From NCBI GenBank assembly GCA_963731745.1, contig CAVSWT010000008.1, forward strand, positions 1 to 64,000: a DNA stretch of 64,000 bases. The letters are read 5' to 3'. A program made the translations under genes and the position numbers. The DNA is from CAVSWT01 sp963731745. GTDB lineage: Bacteria > Bacteroidota > Ignavibacteria > Ignavibacteriales > Ignavibacteriaceae. Below the pieces are notes generated by a model. That model saw nothing but the letters and a program-made list of their open reading frames with translations, did not search any database and was not told the DNA's origin. Shown piece after piece: positions 1 to 7,573 of the stretch. How positions within the stretch are numbered: position 1 is the first letter of the stretch; every line of letters starts with the position of its first letter.

Positions 1-543
1 ATAATTATTTTGTTCGCAGCTCCTGCATTAATGGCTCAGGACTCCCTTGCCAGCCATTCATTTGTAGGCGCTGAGACTTGCGGCATGTGCCACAAATCTG
101 AAAAGCAAGGTAAACAAATTGATATCTGGAAAGCCAGTGCTCATTCCAAAGCCTATGAAACACTAAAAACTGCAGAGGCGGATAGTATTGCTAAAGCAAA
201 AGGATTATCAACAAACGCAGTATTAAGTGAAGCCTGTTTAAAATGTCACGTTAGTGGATACAATATTAACGCCTCATTAAAAACAGCAAAATTCAATATG
301 GAAGATGGCGTTCAATGCGAGACCTGCCATGGAGCGGGAGCTGACTATAAAAGTCTTAAAATTATGAAAAATATAAAAGATGCCGAAAAAAATGGCCTCA
401 GAATATTTAAAACAGATGAAGAAAGGGTTGCTTTATGCAAAGAATGTCATAATTCTGAAAGTCCAACTTTTGATTCCAGTAAATCCGACTTCACAGAAAT
501 GTGGAATAAAATTAAACACGATATTCCCAAAAGCGGCAAGTAA
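1..543 (+). CDS. Tetraheme cytochrome c (c554-like), 5' end outside window
   Basis: The reading frame is open from base 1 (Ile-Ile-Ile-Leu-Phe-Ala-Ala), which looks like the end of a signal peptide cleaved near Ala-Gln. The true start therefore lies upstream of the window. The mature part has four covalent haem sites: CGMCH, CLKCH, CETCH and CKECH. It also has the W-K-A-S-A-H-S-K-A-Y pattern typical of the cytochrome c554 family (PF13435). Such proteins are periplasmic electron carriers or subunits of multihaem redox complexes. The physiological partner cannot be told because the upstream neighbours are missing. A strong intrinsic terminator follows 40 bases after the stop codon, so this is the last gene of its transcript. 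The tetraheme assignment is sure; the exact family is likely. Confidence 0.88.
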   Translation: MIILFAAPALMAQDSLASHSFVGAETCGMCHKSEKQGKQIDIWKASAHSKAYETLKTAEADSIAKAKGLSTNAVLSEACLKCHVSGYNINASLKTAKFNMEDGVQCETCHGAGADYKSLKIMKNIKDAEKNGLRIFKTDEERVALCKECHNSESPTFDSSKSDFTEMWNKIKHDIPKSGK

Positions 544-581
544 GATTTATTTACCAAATTAAATTTTATCGAATGAAAATT

Positions 582-623
582 AAATGGAAATGAAAAGCTA
601 ATCTTCTTCATTTCCATTTTTAT
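582..623 (+). terminator. Intrinsic terminator after cytochrome gene
   Basis: A perfect 13-bp inverted repeat (AAATGGAAATGAA at 582-594 and its complement at 607-619) has a 12-base loop. It is followed by a T-rich tail. The position right after the cytochrome stop codon fits Rho-independent termination. Confidence 0.75.
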
Positions 624-702
624 AATTGTTTTAACTCCTAATTGACAAAAAAATTATTTTTCATTAATTCATTTTACATTTATCGTTCCCTCTCATTTAA
701 AA

Positions 703-735
703 GATGTAGTCCCTTTTTCATCCCTTTGCTCGATT
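703..735 (+). promoter_or_regulatory. Repeated intergenic element, copy 1
   Basis: This copy shares 28 of 32 positions with copy 2 (3169-3200). It shares a 23-base core with copy 3 at 21 of 23 positions. The core contains TTTTTCATCCCTTTG. All copies lie in the same orientation as the genes that follow. This one is about 190 bases upstream of the small membrane protein at 925. It may be an operator, a sigma-specific promoter element or a conserved leader; the function is inferred only from position and conservation. Confidence 0.6.
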
Positions 736-924
736 GAATTAAGACTTCACTCTTCATAGTATTGTATAGTATATGGTGGTTTATTATAAGTCCTAAAGTC
801 ATTAAGTATTTGAATAAAAATCTTAAGTACTGGGCTGATAAATTAAATCCGGAAATAAAATACAAATAGAATTTTGACATAAAAACAAGAACTTCTCTCA
901 CAATTTATAAGTTAGGTCAAACCA

Positions 925-1164
925 ATGAATAAGATTAAAAACAGTTTTTTAATGATTGCGTTTATAACAGTGGTTGTGCTCTTTATTTACTTCAGTGCAG
1001 GGGCTATGATAGATAGCGGATTGTATGGAAGGATGCGCGGAAATAGTTTGGCAGTCCACGCAAGTTGGAGGATGTATACAGCTACAATTTCTCTTATCTT
1101 GAGTGCTGCAATTGGCTGGCTGCTGTTTAGAAAAAGACATAGATCAGGTAAGAATATAATATGA
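925..1164 (+). CDS. Small membrane protein, unknown function
   Basis: This encodes 79 residues with two hydrophobic segments, about 8-28 and 53-68, and a basic C-terminal tail (RKRHRS). It is therefore probably a two-helix inner-membrane protein. No family is recognised. It is the first gene after repeat copy 1 and opens the stress/envelope island, with the universal stress protein remnant 47 bases downstream. The Shine-Dalgarno match is weak. The opposite strand also has open frames, but they show no protein-like composition. Existence as a gene is likely because of the two clean membrane segments; the role is unknown. Confidence 0.6.
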   Translation: MNKIKNSFLMIAFITVVVLFIYFSAGAMIDSGLYGRMRGNSLAVHASWRMYTATISLILSAAIGWLLFRKRHRSGKNII

Positions 1165-1211
1165 CAATTTGAACTAAGAATGAAAATGAAAGGCAATGAA
1201 AATTATTTTCT

Positions 1212-1439
1212 TTGATTAACAAACGCTCAGCTGATGAACTCAGAGAAAAACGAATTAAAGCTGTGGTTGGAAAAGGTAATAGCGCTGAAGAAATAGTTAA
1301 GACAGCCGAAGAATTGCATATTGATATTATCGTAATGGGTTCTCACAGCAGGAGATGGTTGGAAAATATACTTATGGGAAGTGTTGCAGAAAAAGTTTTA
1401 CATCACTCCACTATTCTGCTTTTCATCATTGCATGCTAA
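1212..1439 (+). pseudogene. Universal stress protein (UspA), C-terminal remnant
   Basis: The 75 codons match only the second half of a UspA domain. They contain the strand-helix region I-V-M-G-S-H-S followed by L-M-G-S-V-A-E-K-V, which forms the nucleotide-binding loop of the family. The first half, with its N-terminal strand and conserved Asp, is absent. An in-frame TGA stands at 1197-1199 and the only nearby start is a TTG. A full protein is usually about 140-150 residues. The likeliest reading is a deletion remnant. Expression as a mini-domain is possible but not supported by a ribosome site. Confidence 0.65.
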
Positions 1440-1565
1440 AAAGTATAAATAAACAATAATTCATTTTATTAAATAGATATGAGCAATTCAACAACTTTTA
1501 TAAGCTGGTTACTGAAGCGATCATATTAAAGAACGATAAAATATTACTATTAAAGAATTAGTTGT

Positions 1566-2684
1566 ATGAAAGATAAGCATATACAGGTTGGTAAATTTTT
1601 TGGAATTCCAATTTATTTGGATTTTTCCTGGTTTCTAATTTTGGTACTACTAACATGGGTGTTAGCACAAAATTATTTCCCGAATGAATTCAAGAATTGG
1701 ACTGTATTCTCTTATTGGACTGCCGGTTTTATAACTTCAATTTTATTTTTCATTAGTATTTTACTTCATGAATTCGGGCATTCTTTAATTGCAATAAAAT
1801 ATAAACTAAAAGTAAAAAGAATAACGCTTTTTGTATTCGGAGGAGTAGCAGAAATTTCAAAAGAACCTCCGAAATCATCGGTGGAATTTTGGATTGCGAT
1901 TGCAGGTCCTATTTCCAGTTTTATATTAGCGGCTGTCTTTTATTTATTTGCAAAAGTATTTGCACAGAATGAATATCTGTCGGCTTCTTTTCACTACCTT
2001 GCTTTAATAAATTTTATTCTGGCAGTCTTTAATTTAATTCCCGGATTTCCTTTAGACGGAGGAAGAGTTTTGAGGGCTATAATGTGGGCTATTACAAAAA
2101 ATTATAAACAAGCAACTACAATTGCTGCTAACTCAGGAAGATTTTTCGGATTCTTATTTATTATGTTTGGTGTTTTTCAAATATTTCAAAATAATGTTTA
2201 TGCTGGGTTATGGATAGCGTTTATAGGCTGGTTTCTTGAAAGTGCTGCAATATCCCAGGTTCAAAGACAGGCTCTTAATGATTTATTATTCGGGCACCAT
2301 GTGCATGAAGCCTTGTCGAATGATTTTGGGATAGTATATCCTGAGTCTAATGTTCAGGAGATTATAGATAATCATTTTATTGGTGCAAATCGAAGAAACT
2401 TACTTGTAAAAGATGAGAATATAATAATAGGATTTCTCACACCCCGACAAATAAATTCTATTTCTATAAATGATAGGCAGAATAAAACTGTAAAAGATGT
2501 AATGCTGCCGCTGGAAGACATTATTAAAATAAATCCTAATGAATCATTATTAGATGCCTTAAAAGTTAGAGACGAAAATGATGCTACTGAGATACCAATC
2601 ATAGAAAATGGAAATTGTATTGGAATATTGAATCACAAAAGTATACTCCAATTTATTTTTGAACTGCACAAGTTAGGTCATTAA
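1566..2684 (+). CDS. Site-2-type M50 metalloprotease with CBS domains
   Basis: This 372-residue polytopic membrane protein carries the zinc site HEFGH at residues 68-72. The distal ligand motif N-L-I-P-G-F-P-L-D-G-G has its Asp at 164. Both are diagnostic for site-2 proteases of the intramembrane M50 family. Residues from about 245 to the end form a CBS-domain pair, as in the Rip3/SpoIVFB-like subgroup, where CBS domains bind nucleotides. The family cleaves substrates within the membrane, often anti-sigma factors. No substrate is indicated in the immediate neighbourhood. It sits in the stress/envelope island between the UspA remnant and a small membrane protein. Length and motifs are complete, so activity is expected. 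Confidence 0.9.
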   Translation: MKDKHIQVGKFFGIPIYLDFSWFLILVLLTWVLAQNYFPNEFKNWTVFSYWTAGFITSILFFISILLHEFGHSLIAIKYKLKVKRITLFVFGGVAEISKEPPKSSVEFWIAIAGPISSFILAAVFYLFAKVFAQNEYLSASFHYLALINFILAVFNLIPGFPLDGGRVLRAIMWAITKNYKQATTIAANSGRFFGFLFIMFGVFQIFQNNVYAGLWIAFIGWFLESAAISQVQRQALNDLLFGHHVHEALSNDFGIVYPESNVQEIIDNHFIGANRRNLLVKDENIIIGFLTPRQINSISINDRQNKTVKDVMLPLEDIIKINPNESLLDALKVRDENDATEIPIIENGNCIGILNHKSILQFIFELHKLGH

Positions 2685-2759
2685 AGAATTTGTCGAAATT
2701 AAATTGATTTTTACATAATGCATATCATACGTACAAATAAATTATGAAAGGATAAAACT

Positions 2760-2951
2760 ATGTCATTAATTTCTTTAGTTATCGTTCTGGTTGTTGTTGG
2801 GGTCGTCCTCTGGCTGATTAATAGCTACATCCCGATGCAGACTACCATTAAGAAAATATTAAATGTCGTAGTTGTTATAGTAGTGATTCTCTGGTTATTG
2901 AATGCTTTTGGAGTTATTGGTAGTCTCGATACGATTCATATCGGGAGTTAA
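2760..2951 (+). CDS. Thivi_2564-family small membrane protein
   Basis: The 63 residues form two hydrophobic helices (about 3-20 and 33-50) around a conserved S-Y-I-P-M-Q turn. They end in a short polar tail. This is the usual size and shape of the Thivi_2564 family, found near stress and envelope genes in many Gram-negatives. The biochemical role of the family is unknown. An AAAGGA ribosome site precedes the ATG by about seven bases. The gene follows the M50 protease by 75 bases and may share its transcript. Confidence 0.75.
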   Translation: MSLISLVIVLVVVGVVLWLINSYIPMQTTIKKILNVVVVIVVILWLLNAFGVIGSLDTIHIGS

Positions 2952-3311
2952 TCTAAAAGATATTATTATAATGAGGTTTCGATTAATTTTAAAATATGAT
3001 GCTTAGTTATTCTGAATTTAAGCTACGGTATATAAACAGCTTATTTTGATTGAAGATTTAATAAAAACGGAAAACATTCTTATTCTTCAAGAGAAATTTG
3101 ATTCGAATCATATTATGTATTACCAATCACATAAAAGAATCAAGGGTCCATACATTTGACTTCCATGAGATGTAGACCTCTTTTCATCCCTTTGCCCGAT
3201 AGTTTATAGCGTTTCTCATAAGTACATTATTACGAAATAAAAAAAGATTTTCATTTCATGCCCAACAAGAATTGAAAGTAAAGTTAGACAACATTTAAAA
3301 AGGAGTATCCA
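2952..3311. other. Intergenic stretch with repeat copy 2
   Basis: This stretch of 360 bases has no gene-like frame. The only structure seen is the second copy of the repeated element at 3169-3200. A good ribosome site (AAAAAGGAG) lies at the very end, just before the lipoprotein gene. Confidence 0.6.
3169..3200 (+). promoter_or_regulatory. Repeated intergenic element, copy 2
   Basis: This copy matches copy 1 at 28 of 32 positions, including the shared CATCCCTTTG and the closing CGAT. It lies 112 bases upstream of the DUF4398 lipoprotein start, in the same orientation as that gene. The same proposed role as copy 1 applies. Confidence 0.6.
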
Positions 3312-3692
3312 ATGAATTTTATAAAGATATCTGTGATAGCGGTATTCGTGCTCTTCGGCATCGTTATCGGAGGCTGTGGAAGTGGCCCGGCATTAATAGA
3401 TAAAGAAGGGTCCACATCTGCAATTAGTGCAGCCGAGGAAGTAGGTGCTTCCAACATTTCCAGTGCATCGCTTTATTTGCAGCTTGCAAAAGAGGAATTA
3501 GTAAAAGCACAGGGACTTGCAGAAACAGGTGATAAAGAAGAAGCAGAGTCAATGCTATCACGTTCACAAATAGATGCAGAGTTAGCAGTAGCTCTCTCAC
3601 ACAACGACGCCGATAAAAAGGCAGCCGCAGAAGCTATCGATCGTGTGCAAAAGCTTAAACAGGACAACAAATCACCTCAAGAAAGGAATTAA
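3312..3692 (+). CDS. DUF4398-type lipoprotein
   Basis: This encodes 126 residues. A hydrophobic N-terminus ends in a lipobox with Cys22 (V-I-G-G-C), so it is a lipoprotein anchored in the envelope. The rest is an acidic, alanine-rich helical hairpin (A-S-L-Y-L-Q-L-A-K-E-E-L and following) typical of DUF4398. The domain has no known enzymatic role. It is often found next to OmpA-like proteins, as here, where the next gene starts four bases after the stop codon. The two are surely co-transcribed and probably make a peptidoglycan-associated pair. The ribosome site AAGGAG is strong. Confidence 0.82.
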   Translation: MNFIKISVIAVFVLFGIVIGGCGSGPALIDKEGSTSAISAAEEVGASNISSASLYLQLAKEELVKAQGLAETGDKEEAESMLSRSQIDAELAVALSHNDADKKAAAEAIDRVQKLKQDNKSPQERN

Positions 3693-3695
3693 CTA

Positions 3696-4517
3696 ATGAA
3701 ACCTATTATATATTTTTTAAGTATAGTTTTTGCCGGATTGATATTTGGATGTAGTGCAGCTCTTCCTCCATCAGAATTGGTTAATGCTCGAGCAGCTTTC
3801 CTGCAAGCCAGCAATGGCCAGGCTGCACAATTAGAACCTGCCGAATTACATAAGGCACAAATTGCACTTGATGAAGCTGAAGTATCTTTTCAGAACGACC
3901 ATGATTCATATCGTACCCGTGATCTGGCATATATAGCTGATCGCAAATCAAAATTAGCTGAAGCCCTAGCTGTTACAAATGCTGAAAATACTGCTACCGC
4001 AAAGGCAAAAAAAGATTACGAAACAAGCCAAGCGGAAATAATGAAGAGTACAAAAGATAAACTGGCTTTAGAGCAAAAAGCACGTATCGATGCTGAAAAG
4101 GCGGCTACAGATGCAAAAGCTGATCTTGCTAAACTTGCAGCAGTTAAAGAAGAAGAACGCGGGCTTGTAATTACTCTTTCTGGTAGTGTCCTATTTGCTT
4201 CAAATCAATCAGTGCTGTTACCAGCTGCACAGGACCGACTAAATAAGGTAGCTGATGCACTTCTAGCCACCAAAGATAGAAAACTAACTGTTGAAGGCTA
4301 TACTGACTCACAGGGTACTTCTAGTTATAACTTGACTTTATCTCAACAGCGTGCAGATGTAGTTCGTTCGTACTTAATCTCACGCGGATATCCCTCTGAA
4401 CTTATCCAGGCTCAAGGAATAGGTGAAGAAAGTCCTGTTGCAAACAATAATACTGCAGAAGGCCGTGCAAACAATCGTCGAGTAGAGATAGTAGTAAATC
4501 ACACTTCTAAATTATGA
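3696..4517 (+). CDS. DUF4398-OmpA lipoprotein
   Basis: This 273-residue lipoprotein has its lipobox Cys at residue 19 (I-F-G-C-S). An alanine/glutamate-rich helical region of the DUF4398 kind spans about 25-145. A C-terminal OmpA/MotB domain covers about 155-270. The OmpA part shows the peptidoglycan-binding pattern, with E-G-Y-T-D-S at the core and R-A-N-N-R-R-V-E near the end. It should tether the outer membrane to the cell wall non-covalently. It forms a two-gene operon with the preceding lipoprotein and ends in a strong terminator. The domain assignment is firm; the physiological reason for the helical extension is not known. Confidence 0.88.
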   Translation: MKPIIYFLSIVFAGLIFGCSAALPPSELVNARAAFLQASNGQAAQLEPAELHKAQIALDEAEVSFQNDHDSYRTRDLAYIADRKSKLAEALAVTNAENTATAKAKKDYETSQAEIMKSTKDKLALEQKARIDAEKAATDAKADLAKLAAVKEEERGLVITLSGSVLFASNQSVLLPAAQDRLNKVADALLATKDRKLTVEGYTDSQGTSSYNLTLSQQRADVVRSYLISRGYPSELIQAQGIGEESPVANNNTAEGRANNRRVEIVVNHTSKL

Positions 4518-4547
4518 GAAGGTATTAACGATTATTAGAAAAATCTG

Positions 4548-4577
4548 GACCCGGAAATATTTCGGGTCTTTTTTTTT
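4548..4577 (+). terminator. Intrinsic terminator after OmpA operon
   Basis: A GC-rich stem GACCCG/CGGGTC is extended by A-T pairs across a short loop. It is followed directly by nine T residues. This is a classical Rho-independent terminator, placed 30 bases after the OmpA stop codon. Confidence 0.88.
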
Positions 4578-4688
4578 ACGATCTACTCTTATAAATCTAG
4601 AAATCCGAATCGACTAATACTTAATTCGATAACTTTAACGGATTGCATTTACTTAAAATTTAAGGTGAATTGTAGGATATATCCAAAT

Positions 4689-4719
4689 GGAGTAGTTCCT
4701 TTTTCATCCTTTTGGATTA
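4689..4719 (+). promoter_or_regulatory. Repeated intergenic element, copy 3
   Basis: The core at 4692-4714 matches copy 1 at 21 of 23 positions (GTAG, then TTCCTTTTTCATCC). The flanks are less conserved than between copies 1 and 2. It lies about 270 bases upstream of the lysine-rich peptide gene, again in the direction of transcription. Confidence 0.5.
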
Positions 4720-4986
4720 TTGTTATCTGCAAACTTTTTAAATATACTTCTTTTCGAGAATTTATAGAATGAAATTTTATAAGAATACATTACTTCCAAT
4801 ATTCAAAAAATCCTGTTGCGGATAATCTGATAAAACTAATTTTATAATATTCTAATATAATCGGGGCTAAACATTGAGTGGTTAATCTATCTTAGTAATA
4901 TTCAAGACGGGAAAACTTCTTGGGTAGCCCTGCGATTTTAAGTACTAAATAATTTTAATTTCTTTAGATTAAAAAGGAGAAAAAAT

Positions 4987-5118
4987 ATGAGCAAAGGCCA
5001 AAACAGTAAAAAAAGTGACAAGAAAGCGCCTTTAAAAAGTATGAAAGAAAAAAAGGCGGCAAAAGATTTAAAGAAGAATGAGAAAAAGCATCCAGGCTTA
5101 TTAAATGACTCGAAATGA
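4987..5118 (+). CDS. 43-residue lysine-rich peptide
   Basis: This short gene has ATG at 4987, TGA at 5116-5118 and a perfect AAGGAG ribosome site about eight bases before the start. The product is very basic: 16 of 43 residues are lysine. It begins M-S-K-G-Q-N-S-K-K and has a central T/S-M-K-E-K-K-A-A-K segment. From memory, similar peptides occur in Proteobacteria and Bacteroidota beside stress genes; their role is unknown. Binding to nucleic acid or ribosomes would suit the charge, but that is inference. It lies between repeat copy 3 and the NarL-type regulator, whose start codon is 79 bases further on. Confidence 0.7.
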   Translation: MSKGQNSKKSDKKAPLKSMKEKKAAKDLKKNEKKHPGLLNDSK

Positions 5119-5197
5119 GGATGGCAAGCTTGTTAAAATATTCATTTTTTCATCCATCACTCGATTAGAGTATATTTTATTATTTAGGATCAATCGA

Positions 5198-5902
5198 ATG
5201 AAAAATAAAATCAGGCTACTGCTTATTGAAGATAACAACCTTATTCAAGACGGCATCGTTACTATGCTAAAAAATCAGAATGATATAAAAATTGTAGTGG
5301 CGCCTAAAAAAAATGAAGATCTCTTAACTAAAATCGGACGGTTAAAACCTAATATTATACTTTTAGATTTAGGATTACGCAACCGTAATAGTTTGAATAT
5401 AGTTGAAATTGTAAAAAAAAATTTCCCCGACGCAAAAGTGATTGTAATGGATCTTGCGCCGGTTCCAGGAGATGTTGATTTATTTGTAAAAGCCGGAGCC
5501 TCGGGATTCATTTTGAAAGATGCAACTCCCGATGAATTTCTATCTACAATCCGGGCGGTTGCGGAAGGGTCAAATGTAATTCCACCTAATTTAACTCAAT
5601 CTCTGTTTTCACAAATTGTCAATAATGCTATTAAGGGTAAAGGCGTTAAGCTTGACGGAGCGGTTAGAATGACAAAGCGTGAACGTGAAGTTATAAACTT
5701 AATTGGTGATGGTATAAACAATAAAGTTATCGGACAAAAGCTTCGTATTTCGACTTTTACTGTTAAAAGTCATATTCACAATATTATGGAAAAGCTTACA
5801 TTGCATACACGTTTGGAAATTTCAGAATATTCACTCTCGAAAAAATCCGCTAAAAAGAATCATAACAAAGACACACCGGCTAAAAAGACATTGAAAACTT
5901 GA
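5198..5902 (+). CDS. NarL/FixJ-family response regulator
   Basis: This encodes 234 residues. A receiver domain (about 4-120) has the acidic pair Glu11-Asp12, phospho-acceptor Asp57 and Lys107. A LuxR-type helix-turn-helix follows (about 155-215, with T-K-R-E-R-E-V and T-V-K-S-H-I-H-N). A lysine-rich tail closes the protein. The ATG at 5198 is chosen because the receiver begins there. A longer frame would overlap the preceding gene and add 31 unconserved residues. The residue normally Thr/Ser at the end of strand 4 is Asp85 (V-I-V-M-D), so phosphorylation signalling may be altered. No histidine kinase is adjacent. It may control the stress island. Confidence 0.85.
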   Translation: MKNKIRLLLIEDNNLIQDGIVTMLKNQNDIKIVVAPKKNEDLLTKIGRLKPNIILLDLGLRNRNSLNIVEIVKKNFPDAKVIVMDLAPVPGDVDLFVKAGASGFILKDATPDEFLSTIRAVAEGSNVIPPNLTQSLFSQIVNNAIKGKGVKLDGAVRMTKREREVINLIGDGINNKVIGQKLRISTFTVKSHIHNIMEKLTLHTRLEISEYSLSKKSAKKNHNKDTPAKKTLKT

Positions 5903-6000
5903 TACCTTAGTTTTACTACGCGTAGAAAATTAATTTCAATTATATTATCTAATTAAAAATAATTTATTGAATAATTAACATTCAAAATTTACGTATCATA

Positions 6001-7068
6001 TTAATTGGAAGTTTCTTTCATAACCTGGATTGCAATTGATTCTAAAGGTAAAATTTTATCTACTCCACCAAGTTTTATGGCTTCATTGGGCATTCCAAAA
6101 ACAATACAAGTATCTTCATCTTGAGCAATATTAAAGGCCCCGACATCTTTCATCTCACGCATACCTTTGGCACCATCATCACCCATCCCGGTCATTATAA
6201 CTCCAACAGCATTTTTTCCTGCATATCTTGCAGCGGATCTGAATAGAACATCAACAGAAGGACGATGTCTGCTCACCAATGGCCCTTCTTTAATCTCAAC
6301 ATAATATCTAGCACCACTTCGCTTTAATAACATGTGTTTATTTCCAGGTGCTATCAACGCTCTTCCTCTAATAACAGAATCTCCATCTTCCGCTTCTTTG
6401 ACGGAAATTTTACAAATGCCATCAAGTCTTTTTGAAAAAGCTTTCGTAAAATGTTCGGGCATATGTTGTACAATTACAATTCCTGGAGAATCTAAAGGAA
6501 ACGATTCTAAAAAGATGCGTAAGGCTTCTGTTCCGCCAGTAGATGCCCCAACAGCAACTACCTTTTCTGTAGTTTGCACCATAGCCTTACCGCTTAATTT
6601 TGGAATAATAACATCAGCAGATAATTTCGGCTGAATGTTTATTGGATTAGCACTAATTTTTCTGATATTTGTAGATGCCGCAGCTTTTATGGTATCACAA
6701 ATTTTTATTTTGGCTTCTTCAAAAAATTGTTTAGTTCCTAATTTTGGTTTGGTAATGATTTCAACTGCACCATACTCTAGCGCTTTTAAAGCTGTAGCGG
6801 AACCATCCCCGGTTAATGTAGAACATATTACAACCGGAATTGGATGCTGTGACATTATTTTTTGTAAGAATGTAATCCCATCCATCCTGGGCATTTCCAC
6901 ATCTAATGTAATAACATCGGGAACACTTTCACTAATTTTACTTGCAGCAACGTATGGATCGGATGCGGTAGCTATCACTTCAATTTTAGGATCAGAAGAT
7001 AATATTTCAGATAAAGTTTGTCGAACAATAGCTGAATCATCAACAATAAGGACTTTAATTTTTCCCAT
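6001..7068 (-). CDS. cheB: CheB, receptor methylesterase/deamidase
   Basis: This encodes 355 residues. The receiver domain has Asp10-Asp11 and phospho-acceptor Asp56. After a linker, the CheB catalytic domain starts at about 168. The triad is Ser176 (G-A-S-T-G-G), His202 (Q-H-M-P) and Asp298 (G-M-G-D-D-G). It removes methyl groups from chemoreceptor glutamates and so drives adaptation. The start overlaps the end of cheD by 14 bases, and cheR precedes cheD, giving a cheR-cheD-cheB adaptation operon. Size and motifs are those of the normal enzyme. Confidence 0.96.
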   Translation of the reverse strand: MGKIKVLIVDDSAIVRQTLSEILSSDPKIEVIATASDPYVAASKISESVPDVITLDVEMPRMDGITFLQKIMSQHPIPVVICSTLTGDGSATALKALEYGAVEIITKPKLGTKQFFEEAKIKICDTIKAAASTNIRKISANPINIQPKLSADVIIPKLSGKAMVQTTEKVVAVGASTGGTEALRIFLESFPLDSPGIVIVQHMPEHFTKAFSKRLDGICKISVKEAEDGDSVIRGRALIAPGNKHMLLKRSGARYYVEIKEGPLVSRHRPSVDVLFRSAARYAGKNAVGVIMTGMGDDGAKGMREMKDVGAFNIAQDEDTCIVFGMPNEAIKLGGVDKILPLESIAIQVMKETSN

Positions 7069-7573
7069 GATTTACATAATTACGATTTAATCTGCCAATT
7101 CTTGTTAAATACACTTCCCCTGTTTGTGCAGAGATTAATAATTTCCTGCTGTCGTTTCCCCCCACATCTGAAGAGATAATTTTTAACCCTTCGTCTATCA
7201 GTATGCTTTTCGCAGTTTGAATGTTTTGACTTCCAACAGAAATATTTTTTCTTCTCTCATTATATTGTTCTGCCCCGCCGAATAGTTTCACTTTAATTTT
7301 ATCTCTGCTAATATTTTCTTTTTCAAAAAGGCTTATCATTTTTTTAATTGTTGTGTCAACATATTTAAAAACAGAATCCCCTTTGTCATTATTCGAGTAC
7401 AACGCTTTGTAAGGCATCACACAATGAGAAATGGCGCTGATTTTATTTTCAGCCTCATGCATCACAATGGCTACACACGAACCTAAAACAGTTACAACAA
7501 CTTCAGGTTTTGTGCTCATATGAAATTCTCCAGGGCCTAAATAAATTTTAGGCAAATTTCGAACTTCGTGCAT
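7055..7573 (-). CDS. cheD: CheD, receptor glutamine deamidase
   Basis: This encodes 172 residues. The CheD motif G-S-C-V-A has the nucleophile Cys33, and His50 lies in S-H-C-V-M-P; both are needed for deamidation of receptor glutamines. The protein is soluble and acts on chemoreceptors. In organisms with CheC it also links to CheY; no CheC is seen in this window. It is translationally coupled on both sides. Its ATG shares a base with the cheR stop (TAATG), and its 3' end overlaps cheB. Confidence 0.93.
   Translation of the reverse strand: MHEVRNLPKIYLGPGEFHMSTKPEVVVTVLGSCVAIVMHEAENKISAISHCVMPYKALYSNNDKGDSVFKYVDTTIKKMISLFEKENISRDKIKVKLFGGAEQYNERRKNISVGSQNIQTAKSILIDEGLKIISSDVGGNDSRKLLISAQTGEVYLTRIGRLNRNYVNHGKN

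Larger units (their letters stand above)
544..924. other. Intergenic stretch with terminator and repeat copy 1
   Basis: This stretch of 381 bases holds no convincing gene. It contains the terminator of the cytochrome gene (582-623) and the first copy of the repeated element (703-735). A 73-codon frame on the opposite strand covers the repeat. It has no recognisable domain, and its middle is simply the reverse reading of the repeat, so it is not called. Confidence 0.6.
4518..4986. other. Intergenic stretch with terminator and repeat copy 3
   Basis: This stretch of 469 bases holds the terminator of the OmpA operon (4548-4577) and the third copy of the repeated element (4689-4719). It also holds the ribosome site of the lysine-rich peptide gene at its end. 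No other gene-like frame or structure was seen. Confidence 0.6.

Noticed and set aside
680..901. Open frame of 73 codons on the minus strand
   Set aside because: It covers the reverse of repeat copy 1, has no ribosome site and no domain. The recurring G-M-K-K-G-L-H-L reading comes from the DNA repeat itself.
5141..5166. Possible fourth copy of the repeated element before the NarL regulator
   Set aside because: Only TTTTTTCATCC and CTCGAT are shared. The alignment is much weaker than among copies 1-3 and it overlaps the region after the peptide gene.
5911..5930. Palindrome CTACGCGTAG between the NarL regulator and cheB
   Set aside because: It is a short palindrome with little room for a loop and no clear T run after it; too weak to call a terminator.
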